Below, in pieces: positions 28,791-37,213 of a stretch of 64,000 nucleotides of DNA. The translations under genes were made by a program, and so were the position numbers. Each line of letters starts with the position of its first letter. The stretch's first letter is position 1. The stretch spans positions 930,001 through 994,000 of the forward strand of contig NZ_JAJADR010000001.1 of NCBI RefSeq assembly GCF_020447265.1, read 5' to 3'. The DNA comes from Hymenobacter lucidus. Its GTDB lineage: Bacteria > Bacteroidota > Bacteroidia > Cytophagales > Hymenobacteraceae. Under the pieces are notes generated by a model. It saw only the letters and a list, made by a program, of their open reading frames with translations, ran no database searches and was not told the origin of the DNA.

Positions 28791-28955
28791 GATGGTGGAA
28801 AGGTGAGTTTGACGTTCTGTCTTGTGCTCAGTCATGCCCTTCAACGCTCCGGCGGAGCTTGCGTAAGCAATAACCGGCACCGTAGTGCGCAATAAAGTGA
28901 GAGTTCGGCCGGGGCAAAACAAAAACTCACTAATTCACTAATTCACTAACTCACC
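28779..28955. repeat. Inverted repeat with gtgaaat-type arms, copy A
   Basis: The left arm (28779-28810) begins gtgaagttgtgagatgg and contains the stop codon of the MutS-like gene. The right arm (about 28922-28955) is tandem tcactaat units in the opposite sense. The left arm is nearly identical to 58961-58994. The loop holds gacgttctg and a GC-rich hairpin (gctccggcggagc at 28846-28858). Confidence 0.75.
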
Positions 28956-28959
28956 GCTT

Positions 28960-29928
28960 GTGTACATCCGGGAAAATCTTCGTTGGCGCGTAATCTGGAA
29001 ATACGCCTGGCGCAGCGTACTGCTCTTTACCCTCTACTCACTGCTGCTTTGCACGCTCTATTCGGTGGCAGGGCTGCACTTCATTGCCATTCCGTGGCAG
29101 CCCGTGGCTACGCTGGGTATTGCGGTATCGTTCTATATCGGCTTCAAAAACAACGGCTCCTACGACCGGTTTTGGGAAGGCCGGCAGCTGTGGGGTGGCA
29201 TCGTAAACGCCAGCCGCACCTGGGCCATCAAGGCGCTGGAATTCGTGACCTCGATTGTGGATGCGCCCAACGTGCAGGCTCCGGCTGCCAGCGCCCATGA
29301 GCTGAGCCACCGCCACCGCCAGCTGGTGTATCGTCATATTGCCTGGTGCAACGCTCTGCGCCTGCAGCTGCGCCGCCAGCCCGAGCTCTGGGACGAGCAG
29401 GTTGCCCCTTTTCTGGACCCGGAAGAGTCGGAAATAATGCGCCGCAAGCAGAACCCGCCCACGCATCTGCTGCGTCAGCAAAGTGCCGAGCTGCGGATTC
29501 TGCGCGAGGAGCGAGGCCTGCTCAACGACTTCCAGCACGTGTCGATGGTCGAAACCATTGAGCAGCTCTACACGCTGCAGGGCGGCTGTGAGCGAATCAA
29601 GAATACGCCGTTTCCGCGCCAGTACGCCTTCTTCAGCTACGTATTCGTGTGGTTGTTCATTGCCTTGCTGCCCTTAGGTTTGCTGGGCGAGTTTTCCAAG
29701 CTGGGCCCCGACCACGTCTGGCTGACCATTCCGTTTTCGGTACTGGTGTCGTGGGTGTTCAACACGATTGAAATCGTGGGCCACACCAGCGAGAATCCGT
29801 TCGACAACCAGATGAACGACGTACCCATGACGGCTTTGTGCCGCACCATCGAAATTGACCTGCGCGAAATGCTGGGCGAAACCCAGCTGCCCACGCGTCT
29901 GGAGCCCATCGACGATATTCTTTACTAA
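28960..29928 (+). CDS. Bestrophin-family membrane channel
   Basis: 322 residues from GTG 28960, which gives the usual family beginning (short basic stretch then a hydrophobic helix). FYIGFKNNGSYDRFWEGRQLWGG (positions about 62-84) is the bestrophin hallmark with the neck and the WEGR motif; further helices lie at about 25-60 and 222-265. Bacterial homologues (UPF0187) form pentameric cation or anion channels in the inner membrane. A strong terminator follows. It starts four bases after the right arm of the inverted repeat. Confidence 0.85.
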   Translation: MYIRENLRWRVIWKYAWRSVLLFTLYSLLLCTLYSVAGLHFIAIPWQPVATLGIAVSFYIGFKNNGSYDRFWEGRQLWGGIVNASRTWAIKALEFVTSIVDAPNVQAPAASAHELSHRHRQLVYRHIAWCNALRLQLRRQPELWDEQVAPFLDPEESEIMRRKQNPPTHLLRQQSAELRILREERGLLNDFQHVSMVETIEQLYTLQGGCERIKNTPFPRQYAFFSYVFVWLFIALLPLGLLGEFSKLGPDHVWLTIPFSVLVSWVFNTIEIVGHTSENPFDNQMNDVPMTALCRTIEIDLREMLGETQLPTRLEPIDDILY

Positions 29929-29955
29929 GTGCTTGGCTTCTTGCGGACTTATGGT

Positions 29956-29993
29956 AAACACCCGTTGGGAAACTAACGGGTGTTTGTGTTTTG
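29956..29993 (+). terminator. Terminator after bestrophin gene
   Basis: Eleven-base perfect stem aaacacccgtt / aacgggtgttt, followed by tgtgtttt. Confidence 0.85.
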
Positions 29994-30404
29994 AGGCAAT
30001 TTGGAGGCTAGCCTATATAGTAAAATCATCTTGTAGTAGTCGGTTCGACAATGGGCCCGAGGGCGCTATTACAGCCGCAAAGCTGGAAAAGCCCTGACTG
30101 CGGGACCGAAGCAGGCCGTTAAACGCCGCTGCTGCGGCCCGTTTGACCTAATTGTACTTATCATAGTGTGCTTGTAATTTTGAAACTATTTATTTAGTAA
30201 TGAGTGTATTACGAGCGAAAATAATACCTTCGGCAGCTGGCCGATTTTGCTGCGTAAACGTATGCATATACCACTACCCGGTAGTACTGCGCCTGGCCAC
30301 AACTGGCGTGCAGCTACCTGCCGAAGAGCCGCTCGGCTGCTTCCGCTTTCCGCCCTGCCTGCCCCTCTTTGACAAAAACCCGCCAACTATTCTTGAACCT
30401 TGCC
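29994..30404. other. 411-base spacer without a supported gene
   Basis: Visibly lower in GC than the neighbours, with stop codons in most frames. Frames of 66-80 codons present here lack protein-like composition. It contains the second copy of the gccgctgctgc motif (30125-30152) and an isolated gtcggttcgac that recalls a tRNA T-loop without the rest of a tRNA. It may hold remnants or regulatory sequence for the STAS-like gene. Confidence 0.5.
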
Positions 30405-30785
30405 ATGGAAGTTTATCGTGAGATTCTGCCGGAGAGCTACCTTCTGATTCTGGCCGATGATGTACCCACCGACACCGATCCGGAGGACGACGCCCTGGAC
30501 CGGGCCCTGAGCCGGGCTGCCCGCAGCGGCAAGTCCAGTGTGTGGGTTGACTGCAGCCACCTGCACCACCTGCCTTCCGATGCGGCCGAGCTGCTCACCT
30601 ACTATTACCACAAGCTCAGCAAGCACGGCATGAACCTGGTGCTGTGCCACCTCAGCGACGATGCCCGGCAGGAGCTGGCCAGTCTGGCGCCTTCTTTGAG
30701 CGTGCCCATCGTGCCCACCCTGCTCGACGCCGAAAAGTATTGCCGGCAGCACCTGCTGCACAACACCCGCTCCGACGCGGCCTAG
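30405..30785 (+). CDS. Small STAS-like protein
   Basis: 126 residues from ATG 30405. A strand VWVDCSHLHHLPSDAAELL followed by a helix and the LVLCHLSDDARQEL segment looks like the central part of a STAS fold, the domain of anti-sigma antagonists. However, the canonical D-S/T phosphosite is not clear. An acidic stretch (about 22-34) precedes it. It stands upstream of the FUSC gene with about 200 bases between, so co-transcription is uncertain. Assignment rests on fold pattern only. Confidence 0.55.
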   Translation: MEVYREILPESYLLILADDVPTDTDPEDDALDRALSRAARSGKSSVWVDCSHLHHLPSDAAELLTYYYHKLSKHGMNLVLCHLSDDARQELASLAPSLSVPIVPTLLDAEKYCRQHLLHNTRSDAA

Positions 30786-30929
30786 CGGCCAAATCAGCGC
30801 CTTTTTCAAAAGCCTTGCCCTTGCTGGTGAGGCTTTTGGCATTTTCAGGCGGTGGCTGAGCGGCGGTGGGCGGCCACTGGCGGCCGGGCACCGAGCAAAA
30901 AGTAGCGGCGCGGTATTGCCAACTGCCCT

Positions 30930-30937
30930 TACCTTGC
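30930..30937 (+). promoter_or_regulatory. Promoter-like TACCTTGC element before FUSC gene
   Basis: Same octamer as at 16946 and 39429, here 48 bases before the ATG. Confidence 0.3.
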
Positions 30938-30985
30938 CGGCCGTATAAGGAGCCCTACCGGCCCCCGACCTGATACCCCGCGGCA

Positions 30986-33124
30986 ATGAACGAACACACC
31001 CGAAAAATCCACTACTTCTTCTTTGGACAGGATTTTTCCGACGGGCTGCGCATCACCTTCGCCATTTTGCTGCCCGCGCTGGTGTTTGCCCGGCTAGGGC
31101 AGTTCGAAACCGGCCTTACGCTTTCCACCGGGGCCGTCTGCATCAGTATCACCGATTTGCCGGGCCCCATCGAGCACAAGCGCAACGGCATGCTTTACGG
31201 CATCGGGTGCATTTTCCTGGTGGCGCTGCTCACGGGCCTGGTGCAGCACTCCAACTTTCTGCTGGGCGTTGAGGTAGCGGCCCTCACTTTCTTCTTCACC
31301 ATGTTTCTGGTGTATGGGGCGCGGGCCGGGGCCCTGGGCTCGGCGGCGTTGCTCATCATGATTCTGCAGATGGATAAGCCCCTGACCGCCGCCCAGGTGC
31401 TGCCCCACGCGGCGCTGGCGGCGGCTGGCGGCCTCTGGTACACGGTGCTGAGCCTGCTGCTGCACCAGGTGCGGCCCCACCGCGCCGCCCGGCAGGCCCT
31501 GGCCGAGTGCATCCACGCCATTGCCCAGTTCCTCACTATCAAGGCCGATTTTTACACCCTCGAAACCACGCTGGAAGAAGACTACCGCCGCCTCATTGCC
31601 CAGCAGGTAGTAGTGAGCGAAAAGCAGGATGCCGTGCGCGAAGTGCTGTTCAAAACCCGCCAGATCGTGAATGAATCCACGAACCGGGGGCGGCGGCTGG
31701 TCGTCACCTTCATCGATGTGGTAGACCTCTACGAGCATATCACGGCCACTTACTACGACTACGCGGCCCTGCGTGCCCAGTTTGGCCACACCGGTGTGCT
31801 GGGCGAAGTAGCCAGCATGATTCGGCATATGGCCGTGGAGCTGGACCACATCGGAGTGGCTATTCAGGCTAATCGGCCCTACACCACCCGCGCCAACCTG
31901 AAAGGCCAGCTGGAAACGCTGAAAATCCGCATCGACGCCATCGGGGAGGAAGGCACGGCGGGCAGCAATCTGGTGCTGAAGAAGATACTGGTGAACCTGC
32001 GCAACCTCACCCAGCGCGTGAATGACATCCTCAACTACTTCGACGCGGCCAAAGTGGGCCAGACCCGCAACCGGGAGCTGGAATTTTCGCGCTTTGTGTC
32101 GCACAACGAGTTTGATTTGAAGTCGTTGCGCGACAACCTCACATTCAACTCGTCCGTGTTTCGGCACGCCGTGCGCATGACGCTGGCCTGCTCCGTGGGC
32201 TTTGTGGCCTCCAAGCTGCTGTTTCCGGGCAACCACAGCTACTGGATTCTGATGACGACCACCTACATGCTCAAGCCCGGCTTCAGCCTGACCAAGGAGC
32301 GCAACTACCAGCGGATTTTGGGCACGCTGGCCGGGGGCGTCATTGGCGTGCTCATCCTGTGGCTGATACCTGACACTGGGGTGCAGTTTGCCTGCATGGT
32401 GCTGCTGATGGTTGTTTCCTACAGCTTTCAGCGCACCAATTACATCATCACCGTCACCTGCCTCACGCCCTTCATTCTGATTATGTTCAGTCTGCTGGGA
32501 GTGGGCTACCTGGGCGTCATTGAGGAGCGGGTACTGGATACGCTCATTGGCTGCGCCATTGCCTTTTCGGCAGGCTACTTTCTCTTTCCGAAGTGGGAGG
32601 GCGAGCAGCTCGGCGACTTTATGCGCGACGTGCTGCGGGCCAATATCAAGTACCTGCACAAGCTGGCCGAGGGTATTTCGGGGGTGGCTTTTCGCCAAAC
32701 CGACTACAAGCTGGTGCGCAAGGAAGTGTACGTCAGCTCGGCCAACCTCTCGTCGGCCTTCCAGCGGATGCTTTCGGAGCCCAAAAGTACTCGGCGCAAC
32801 AGCACGGAGGTAATGGACTTCGTGGTGCTGAACCACATCTTGTCGTCCAATATTGCTTCTATCACCTCGGCTGCTACTACCCAGCCCATTGCGCCGGCTA
32901 CGCGCAAGCCGCTGCGGCAGGCCCTGGCGGCCCTCACGCGCAGCCTCAAGAAGCTGGACCCCACCGCCACCGACCCCGCCACCGATTTTCTGGCCGTGGA
33001 GGCCGAAGCGTTTCCCAAACAAGTGCTGACGCCGGAGGAAAACCTGCTGCGCGAACAGCTGGAGTTCATTCAAAAAATCAGCAGCGACATCAGCAAAGCC
33101 ACCGATACCATTCTGGTGCAATAG
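30986..33124 (+). CDS. FUSC-family inner-membrane protein (YccS/YhfK-like)
   Basis: 712 residues. The two-block layout of the family is clear: six or so helices at about 15-165, a charged cytosolic region of about 200 residues, then a second set of helices at about 390-530 with YWILMTTTYMLKPGFS, and a soluble C-terminal part. Relatives are putative exporters for aromatic acids or other compounds (AaeB, YccS). No MFP (AaeA-like) partner gene is adjacent. It ends six bases before the convergent response-regulator gene. Confidence 0.88.
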   Translation: MNEHTRKIHYFFFGQDFSDGLRITFAILLPALVFARLGQFETGLTLSTGAVCISITDLPGPIEHKRNGMLYGIGCIFLVALLTGLVQHSNFLLGVEVAALTFFFTMFLVYGARAGALGSAALLIMILQMDKPLTAAQVLPHAALAAAGGLWYTVLSLLLHQVRPHRAARQALAECIHAIAQFLTIKADFYTLETTLEEDYRRLIAQQVVVSEKQDAVREVLFKTRQIVNESTNRGRRLVVTFIDVVDLYEHITATYYDYAALRAQFGHTGVLGEVASMIRHMAVELDHIGVAIQANRPYTTRANLKGQLETLKIRIDAIGEEGTAGSNLVLKKILVNLRNLTQRVNDILNYFDAAKVGQTRNRELEFSRFVSHNEFDLKSLRDNLTFNSSVFRHAVRMTLACSVGFVASKLLFPGNHSYWILMTTTYMLKPGFSLTKERNYQRILGTLAGGVIGVLILWLIPDTGVQFACMVLLMVVSYSFQRTNYIITVTCLTPFILIMFSLLGVGYLGVIEERVLDTLIGCAIAFSAGYFLFPKWEGEQLGDFMRDVLRANIKYLHKLAEGISGVAFRQTDYKLVRKEVYVSSANLSSAFQRMLSEPKSTRRNSTEVMDFVVLNHILSSNIASITSAATTQPIAPATRKPLRQALAALTRSLKKLDPTATDPATDFLAVEAEAFPKQVLTPEENLLREQLEFIQKISSDISKATDTILVQ

Positions 33125-33130
33125 CCGGGA

Positions 33131-33781
33131 CTACAGGCCGTAGTCGAAGGCAAACTGCAGCAGCGCGGCCATATTGGGCAGCTCTAGCTTGTGCATGATG
33201 TTGCGCCGGTGGGTGCCCACGGTGAACTCCGACAACGACAGCCGCTCGGCTATTTCCCGCGTCGTGAGGCCCGCTCTGATGAGGCCTACTATTTCCCGTT
33301 CCCGCCCCGACAACCGGTGTAGCCGCAGCAAGGGCTCGGTGGTGGCGGCGGGAGCCGAGCTCGGGCGGCGCGGCAGCAGCGGAAACACCTTCTCGCCGGC
33401 ATACACGCTCCGAATAGCCGCCAGCAGCCGGTCGGCATCGGCCGACTTGGGCAAATAGCCGTGGGCGCCGGCTGCTGCTACCCGTTCTATCAGCTCGGGG
33501 CCGGTGGCGGTGCTGAAAACCAGCACCCGCAGCCGGGGCCATTTCTGCAGCAGCACCGGCAGCAGCGTGAGGCCATCGGTGCCGGGCAGGTGCAGATCGA
33601 GCAGCAGCACATCGGCGGGCAGGGGAAGGGGCGCATTATCCAGCCAGCTAACCAGCGCCTCCCCCGAGGCCAGCTGCGCTACTACCGCAATGTCGGGATG
33701 TTCGGTGAGCAGTAGTGCCAGGCTTTGCGTGAGCATCAGATGGTCATCGACGATCAGCAAGCGGCAGGGAGCAGATAGCAT
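33131..33781 (-). CDS. LuxR/NarL-type response regulator
   Basis: 216 residues. The receiver domain covers about 5-125 with the acidic pair at 12-13 (VDDH), phosphoacceptor D62 (LLDLHLPG) and the later conserved Thr/Lys positions (STA, PKSA). The LuxR helix-turn-helix is at about 150-212 (LSGREREIVGLIRAG, TTREIAERL, VGTHRRNI). It pairs with the histidine kinase encoded 57 bases upstream on the same strand. The target genes are not evident. Confidence 0.9.
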   Translation of the reverse strand: MLSAPCRLLIVDDHLMLTQSLALLLTEHPDIAVVAQLASGEALVSWLDNAPLPLPADVLLLDLHLPGTDGLTLLPVLLQKWPRLRVLVFSTATGPELIERVAAAGAHGYLPKSADADRLLAAIRSVYAGEKVFPLLPRRPSSAPAATTEPLLRLHRLSGREREIVGLIRAGLTTREIAERLSLSEFTVGTHRRNIMHKLELPNMAALLQFAFDYGL

Positions 33782-33838
33782 ACAGGTGGCGGCGGGAAGG
33801 TGTAGGGTAAAAAGGGAAGGTAGAGCGCGGCAACAAAC

Positions 33839-35770
33839 TCAGCAAGGTATCCGGACCACAATGCTCGTGCCGTGCGGCGAACTGTCGATGTAAAGCTGGC
33901 CCCGTAGGTAATCGGCGCGGGCCCGCACCCCGCGCAAGCCGATACCAGCGGCGGCGCCTTTTTGTTCGAAGCCCCGGCCGTTATCCTCCACCAGAATTTC
34001 CAGCTCAGTGGGATGGTGCAGCAGCTGCACCGAAACTTCCTTGGCCCGCGAGTGGCGAATAGCATTGTTGAGCAGCTCGGCCGCAATGCGGTAGGCACCC
34101 TGTTGCAGCGGGGCCGGCAGCTCGTCGAGGCTGGAGTCGCAATACGCCTGCACTACGGGCGAGCCGTACACGTTGTGCAGCTCGGCCAGCATCGATATCG
34201 ACTCGCACAGCTTGCCCTGGCCGGGCTCTACGGGCAGCAACGTGTGGCTGTAGGTGCGCACTTCGTCGCGCAGGTGACGCAGCAGCAGCTCGGTGTGGTG
34301 GGCCACGGCCGTAGCCGCCGGCGAGCTGGCCAGCGCTTCGCGCAGGGCCTGGCCCTGCCAGGCCATGTGCAAAGCTGCCAGGTTGGGGCCCAGCGCATCG
34401 TGCAGCTCCCGGGCCAGCTGGGCGCGCTCTTCTTCCTGGGCCGCAATGAGGCGCGCACTCTGCGCATTGCGCACCCGCAGCTGGCGCACCCGCAGTTTCT
34501 CATTCTGGCGCAGCGTGTCCCGAAACCGGCCCGTGAGCAAGGCGCTTAGCACCAGCAGTTCCAGCACCAAACCCCAGGCCAGGGCATTGGGTCGGATGAT
34601 GTTGAAGTTGGTCAGGCCCAGATGATTGAGCCAGAAGAGCATAAAGCCTACGAAGAAGAAGAAGTAGGTAAGCGCATAGTAAGCCGCCATCCGCCGCCGC
34701 CGCGAAAGCAGCACCGCTACCAGGCACATCCAGGTATACACAGCCAAAGCCAGCAGCAGTACTTCGCGGGTAGCGTTGAGCACCGTGGGGTAGATAACGT
34801 CGTTGGCCTGCACCGCCACCGGAAACAGCAGAGCGTATGCCACCACGAAAACCGCCGCCGCGCCGGCCAGCCAGCGGCCGAGGCGGTAGAGGCGGGGCCA
34901 GCCGGCCTGTAGCCGCAAGAAGGCCTGCATAATCTGGATGCCGCAGGCTGCCGCTAGCAACAGCAGGTTGAACTGCCCCACCGACCATATTGCCCGGTAG
35001 AGCAGCGTGGGCAGCACCCAGGCATCGAACCCGTCTTCCATCAGTAGAAAGAGCGTGAGGCAGAGCACGTATACCCCGTACCAGATGTGGATTCGGTCGC
35101 GCAGGAAGGTGAAGAGCACCAGGTTGAACAGCGCGCTGCTCACGTAAAAGCCCAGCAGCCAAATCCAGTGCCGCTCAAACGGGGCCTGTACTTCCGACGC
35201 CAGATACTGCTCCGTGGTTTCGATGTAGGTGGGCAGATACAGCGCCCCCGCCCGGTGGTCGACGCGCAGGTAGAGCACAGCTCGTTGTCCGGCCTCCAGC
35301 GTGAAGGGAAAACTAAGGGAGCGGCCGGGAAAAGCCCGCTCACGGGCCGGCTGCCACGAGCTGGCCGTAATGGTCTGAAACGACTGGCCGCCCTGGGCCC
35401 GGAAGTAGAGGGTGGCGCTGTCGGTGAAGTTGTAGATGCTCCAGACGTAGCGGCTGCGTTGGGCCGAGGTATTGGCTACGGCAATGCGCTGCCACACGCG
35501 CTGGTGCAGAAAGCCCAGGCTGAGTGCCTTGTGCCAACGGCCGGGCCCGAAAGCGCCGGTGCGCCAGAGGCTGTCGGCTCGCTCGGGGCTGGGTGCTACC
35601 GAAAACGGCTCGGTATAGTAGCGATAGGCTTCCGAAACGTGCGTATGGTTTTCCCCGTCTAGGTACAGCGTATCCAGCACCGTGTGGCTGTCGTCGGTTG
35701 CTTGAGCCAAGCTATGCGCTGAAAAGCCGAGTAGAAAAGCGCATAAAACGACAAGCAAGCGGATGGACAC
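33839..35770 (-). CDS. 7TMR-DISM sensor histidine kinase (HisKA_3 type)
   Basis: About 643 residues if GTG 35770 is used; this start gives a compact signal peptide ending SLAQ. An ATG at 35821 would add 17 residues before it and cannot be excluded. Domains in order are an extracellular 7TMR-DISM beta domain (about 30-175), seven transmembrane helices (about 190-400), a dimerisation helix with the phospho-His block ARELHDALGPNL and a C-terminal HATPase with DNGRGFE. Kinases with this H-box partner with LuxR-type regulators, and the regulator follows directly. Confidence 0.88.
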   Translation of the reverse strand: MSIRLLVVLCAFLLGFSAHSLAQATDDSHTVLDTLYLDGENHTHVSEAYRYYTEPFSVAPSPERADSLWRTGAFGPGRWHKALSLGFLHQRVWQRIAVANTSAQRSRYVWSIYNFTDSATLYFRAQGGQSFQTITASSWQPARERAFPGRSLSFPFTLEAGQRAVLYLRVDHRAGALYLPTYIETTEQYLASEVQAPFERHWIWLLGFYVSSALFNLVLFTFLRDRIHIWYGVYVLCLTLFLLMEDGFDAWVLPTLLYRAIWSVGQFNLLLLAAACGIQIMQAFLRLQAGWPRLYRLGRWLAGAAAVFVVAYALLFPVAVQANDVIYPTVLNATREVLLLALAVYTWMCLVAVLLSRRRRMAAYYALTYFFFFVGFMLFWLNHLGLTNFNIIRPNALAWGLVLELLVLSALLTGRFRDTLRQNEKLRVRQLRVRNAQSARLIAAQEEERAQLARELHDALGPNLAALHMAWQGQALREALASSPAATAVAHHTELLLRHLRDEVRTYSHTLLPVEPGQGKLCESISMLAELHNVYGSPVVQAYCDSSLDELPAPLQQGAYRIAAELLNNAIRHSRAKEVSVQLLHHPTELEILVEDNGRGFEQKGAAAGIGLRGVRARADYLRGQLYIDSSPHGTSIVVRIPC

Positions 35771-35917
35771 GGCAGGATATGCAATAAGGTAAGAACAAGT
35801 GAACAGGCAGTCTGATAGCAATATAGTACCGCCCGGGGCTTGCGGCGTTGCATAACCTACAAATTCGGGCAGAATCAGTTCCGAACCCCTGCTCTCAGGC
35901 GAATCAAAGAGGCTGCT

Positions 35918-37087
35918 TTATTGGTAGTAGAGGTAGAAATAGCGGTAAAATACAGCTTTGGCACCCTGCACGTTCGTGGTTTCACCCGACAATAAGCCCT
36001 GGGGAAAATAAGAATATACTGTGTAAGTAGTGCGGGGCGCTGCCATGGGTACGCTGAGGCGCTCTTGCCGGCCTAGCAACTGGCCCAGGTTGTTGTAGGT
36101 GTAGTACACGATGGTCTGCACGGTCTGTCCCGTAGTACCCACCGGGCTCGTAATTTCCTGCCGGATCAGGCGGTGCTGAGCATCGTAATAGTGGCGCCGT
36201 TCGGGCTCCAGGCCGTAGCCGGCGCGCAGTGTGGCCAGCATCTGCGCACAGCTCATCACCCCGGGTTGGTCAGTTGGGAGCCCTATGCTCCGGGCGCGGG
36301 CCATGGTGGCCAGGTTTAGCTTGCCGCTTTCCCGGAGCCGGCCGTGCCGGTAAAGCAGGTAGTTGACTTGGTAGCTGGTCGGTTGCTGGCTCTGGTCATA
36401 AAAGCAGGTCAGGCTGAGTACCGTGTCGGGGTGGGGCACCAACCGGATACTGCGCTGGTGGTACTGCGGATACTGGTACTGCTGCACCCTTAGTGCCCGG
36501 GCTTTAATTTCGGTCAGCAGCGTGTCGCCGCTGTGGTAGAGCCGCTTTTCACTGACTACATTGTGCTGCCCGTTGGCCTGCAACACTTCCTGCTGGCCCT
36601 GCTCCAAAGCGGGATTGTAGGTGGTAACTACCGTATAAGGCCGGTTTGGGCTCGGGTATTCGACCAGGGAAGTACAGTGACCGTTCTGGTTGTAAGCCCA
36701 CTGCCGCTGTACTGAGGCGGGGCCGGTACCCACCTGCTGCCAACGGCCCTGCCGGTCTACGGTCTGGTATTCCAGGGTGTCTTCCACTTCGCCCCGGCGG
36801 TTTATTCTGACTTTCATCACCGCCCGCACCTTGTGGCGGGCGTACAGGTGCCGGGTAGCCGTATCCGGCTCCGCTCTGATGGCGCCATCGGGGCCAACGG
36901 GAATCGTCGGCTGCACGGTTATCAGCCGCGCCATCCGGGCCTGCGCTGGTGACTGGAGTAGCTGATACGACTCAGAAGGCGGGGGAGGGGGCTGGTTGCG
37001 TCCCATCGGCACCTGCCCGTAAGCCTGTTCCGACCCGGCGGCCAACCCACTCAGCACGAAGAGCGACAAAAGCAACGGGAGGCGCAT
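35918..37087 (-). CDS. Exported YD-like repeat protein, unknown function
   Basis: 389 residues with a signal peptide (cleavage after YGQ near residue 25). A Pro-rich patch follows. The second half shows RHS/YD-like phrases such as YYTYNNLGQLLGRQ and HYYDAQHRLIRQE, the usual beta-strand-turn units, but too few and irregular for an RHS shell. No lipobox or sorting domain is present. It stands alone between the kinase gene and an S9 peptidase. Confidence 0.7.
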   Translation of the reverse strand: MRLPLLLSLFVLSGLAAGSEQAYGQVPMGRNQPPPPPSESYQLLQSPAQARMARLITVQPTIPVGPDGAIRAEPDTATRHLYARHKVRAVMKVRINRRGEVEDTLEYQTVDRQGRWQQVGTGPASVQRQWAYNQNGHCTSLVEYPSPNRPYTVVTTYNPALEQGQQEVLQANGQHNVVSEKRLYHSGDTLLTEIKARALRVQQYQYPQYHQRSIRLVPHPDTVLSLTCFYDQSQQPTSYQVNYLLYRHGRLRESGKLNLATMARARSIGLPTDQPGVMSCAQMLATLRAGYGLEPERRHYYDAQHRLIRQEITSPVGTTGQTVQTIVYYTYNNLGQLLGRQERLSVPMAAPRTTYTVYSYFPQGLLSGETTNVQGAKAVFYRYFYLYYQ

Positions 37088-37146
37088 GGGGTTAGGTGGC
37101 TAAGGCGGAATAGCTTCTATAAGATAGCGCAACAACGACAGAAAAG

Positions 37147-37198
37147 CCACTACAAAAACGGACTCCACCGTAGTTGGCAGAGTCCGTTTTCGTAGTGG
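37147..37198. terminator. Extended hairpin terminator after the S9 peptidase
   Basis: Inner stem aaaacggactc / gagtccgtttt (37155-37165 and 37180-37190), extended outward by ccactac / gtagtgg. It lies on the 3' side of the minus-strand peptidase. Confidence 0.8.
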
Positions 37199-37213
37199 GC
37201 CTCACTAGCGGCA

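Noticed and set aside
28921..28955. Tandem tcactaat units as a CRISPR start
   Set aside because: Units are about eight bases with no spacers; they are the arm of an inverted repeat.
30036..30060. gtcggttcgac resembling a tRNA T-loop
   Set aside because: No acceptor stem, D-arm or anticodon arm could be paired around it.
30200..30421. 73-codon plus frame overlapping the STAS-like start
   Set aside because: Cys/Pro-rich translation without family or start-site support; the start at 30405 in another frame is better.
31094..33121. 675-codon minus frame across the FUSC gene
   Set aside because: Shadow of a clear gene, no recognisable motifs.
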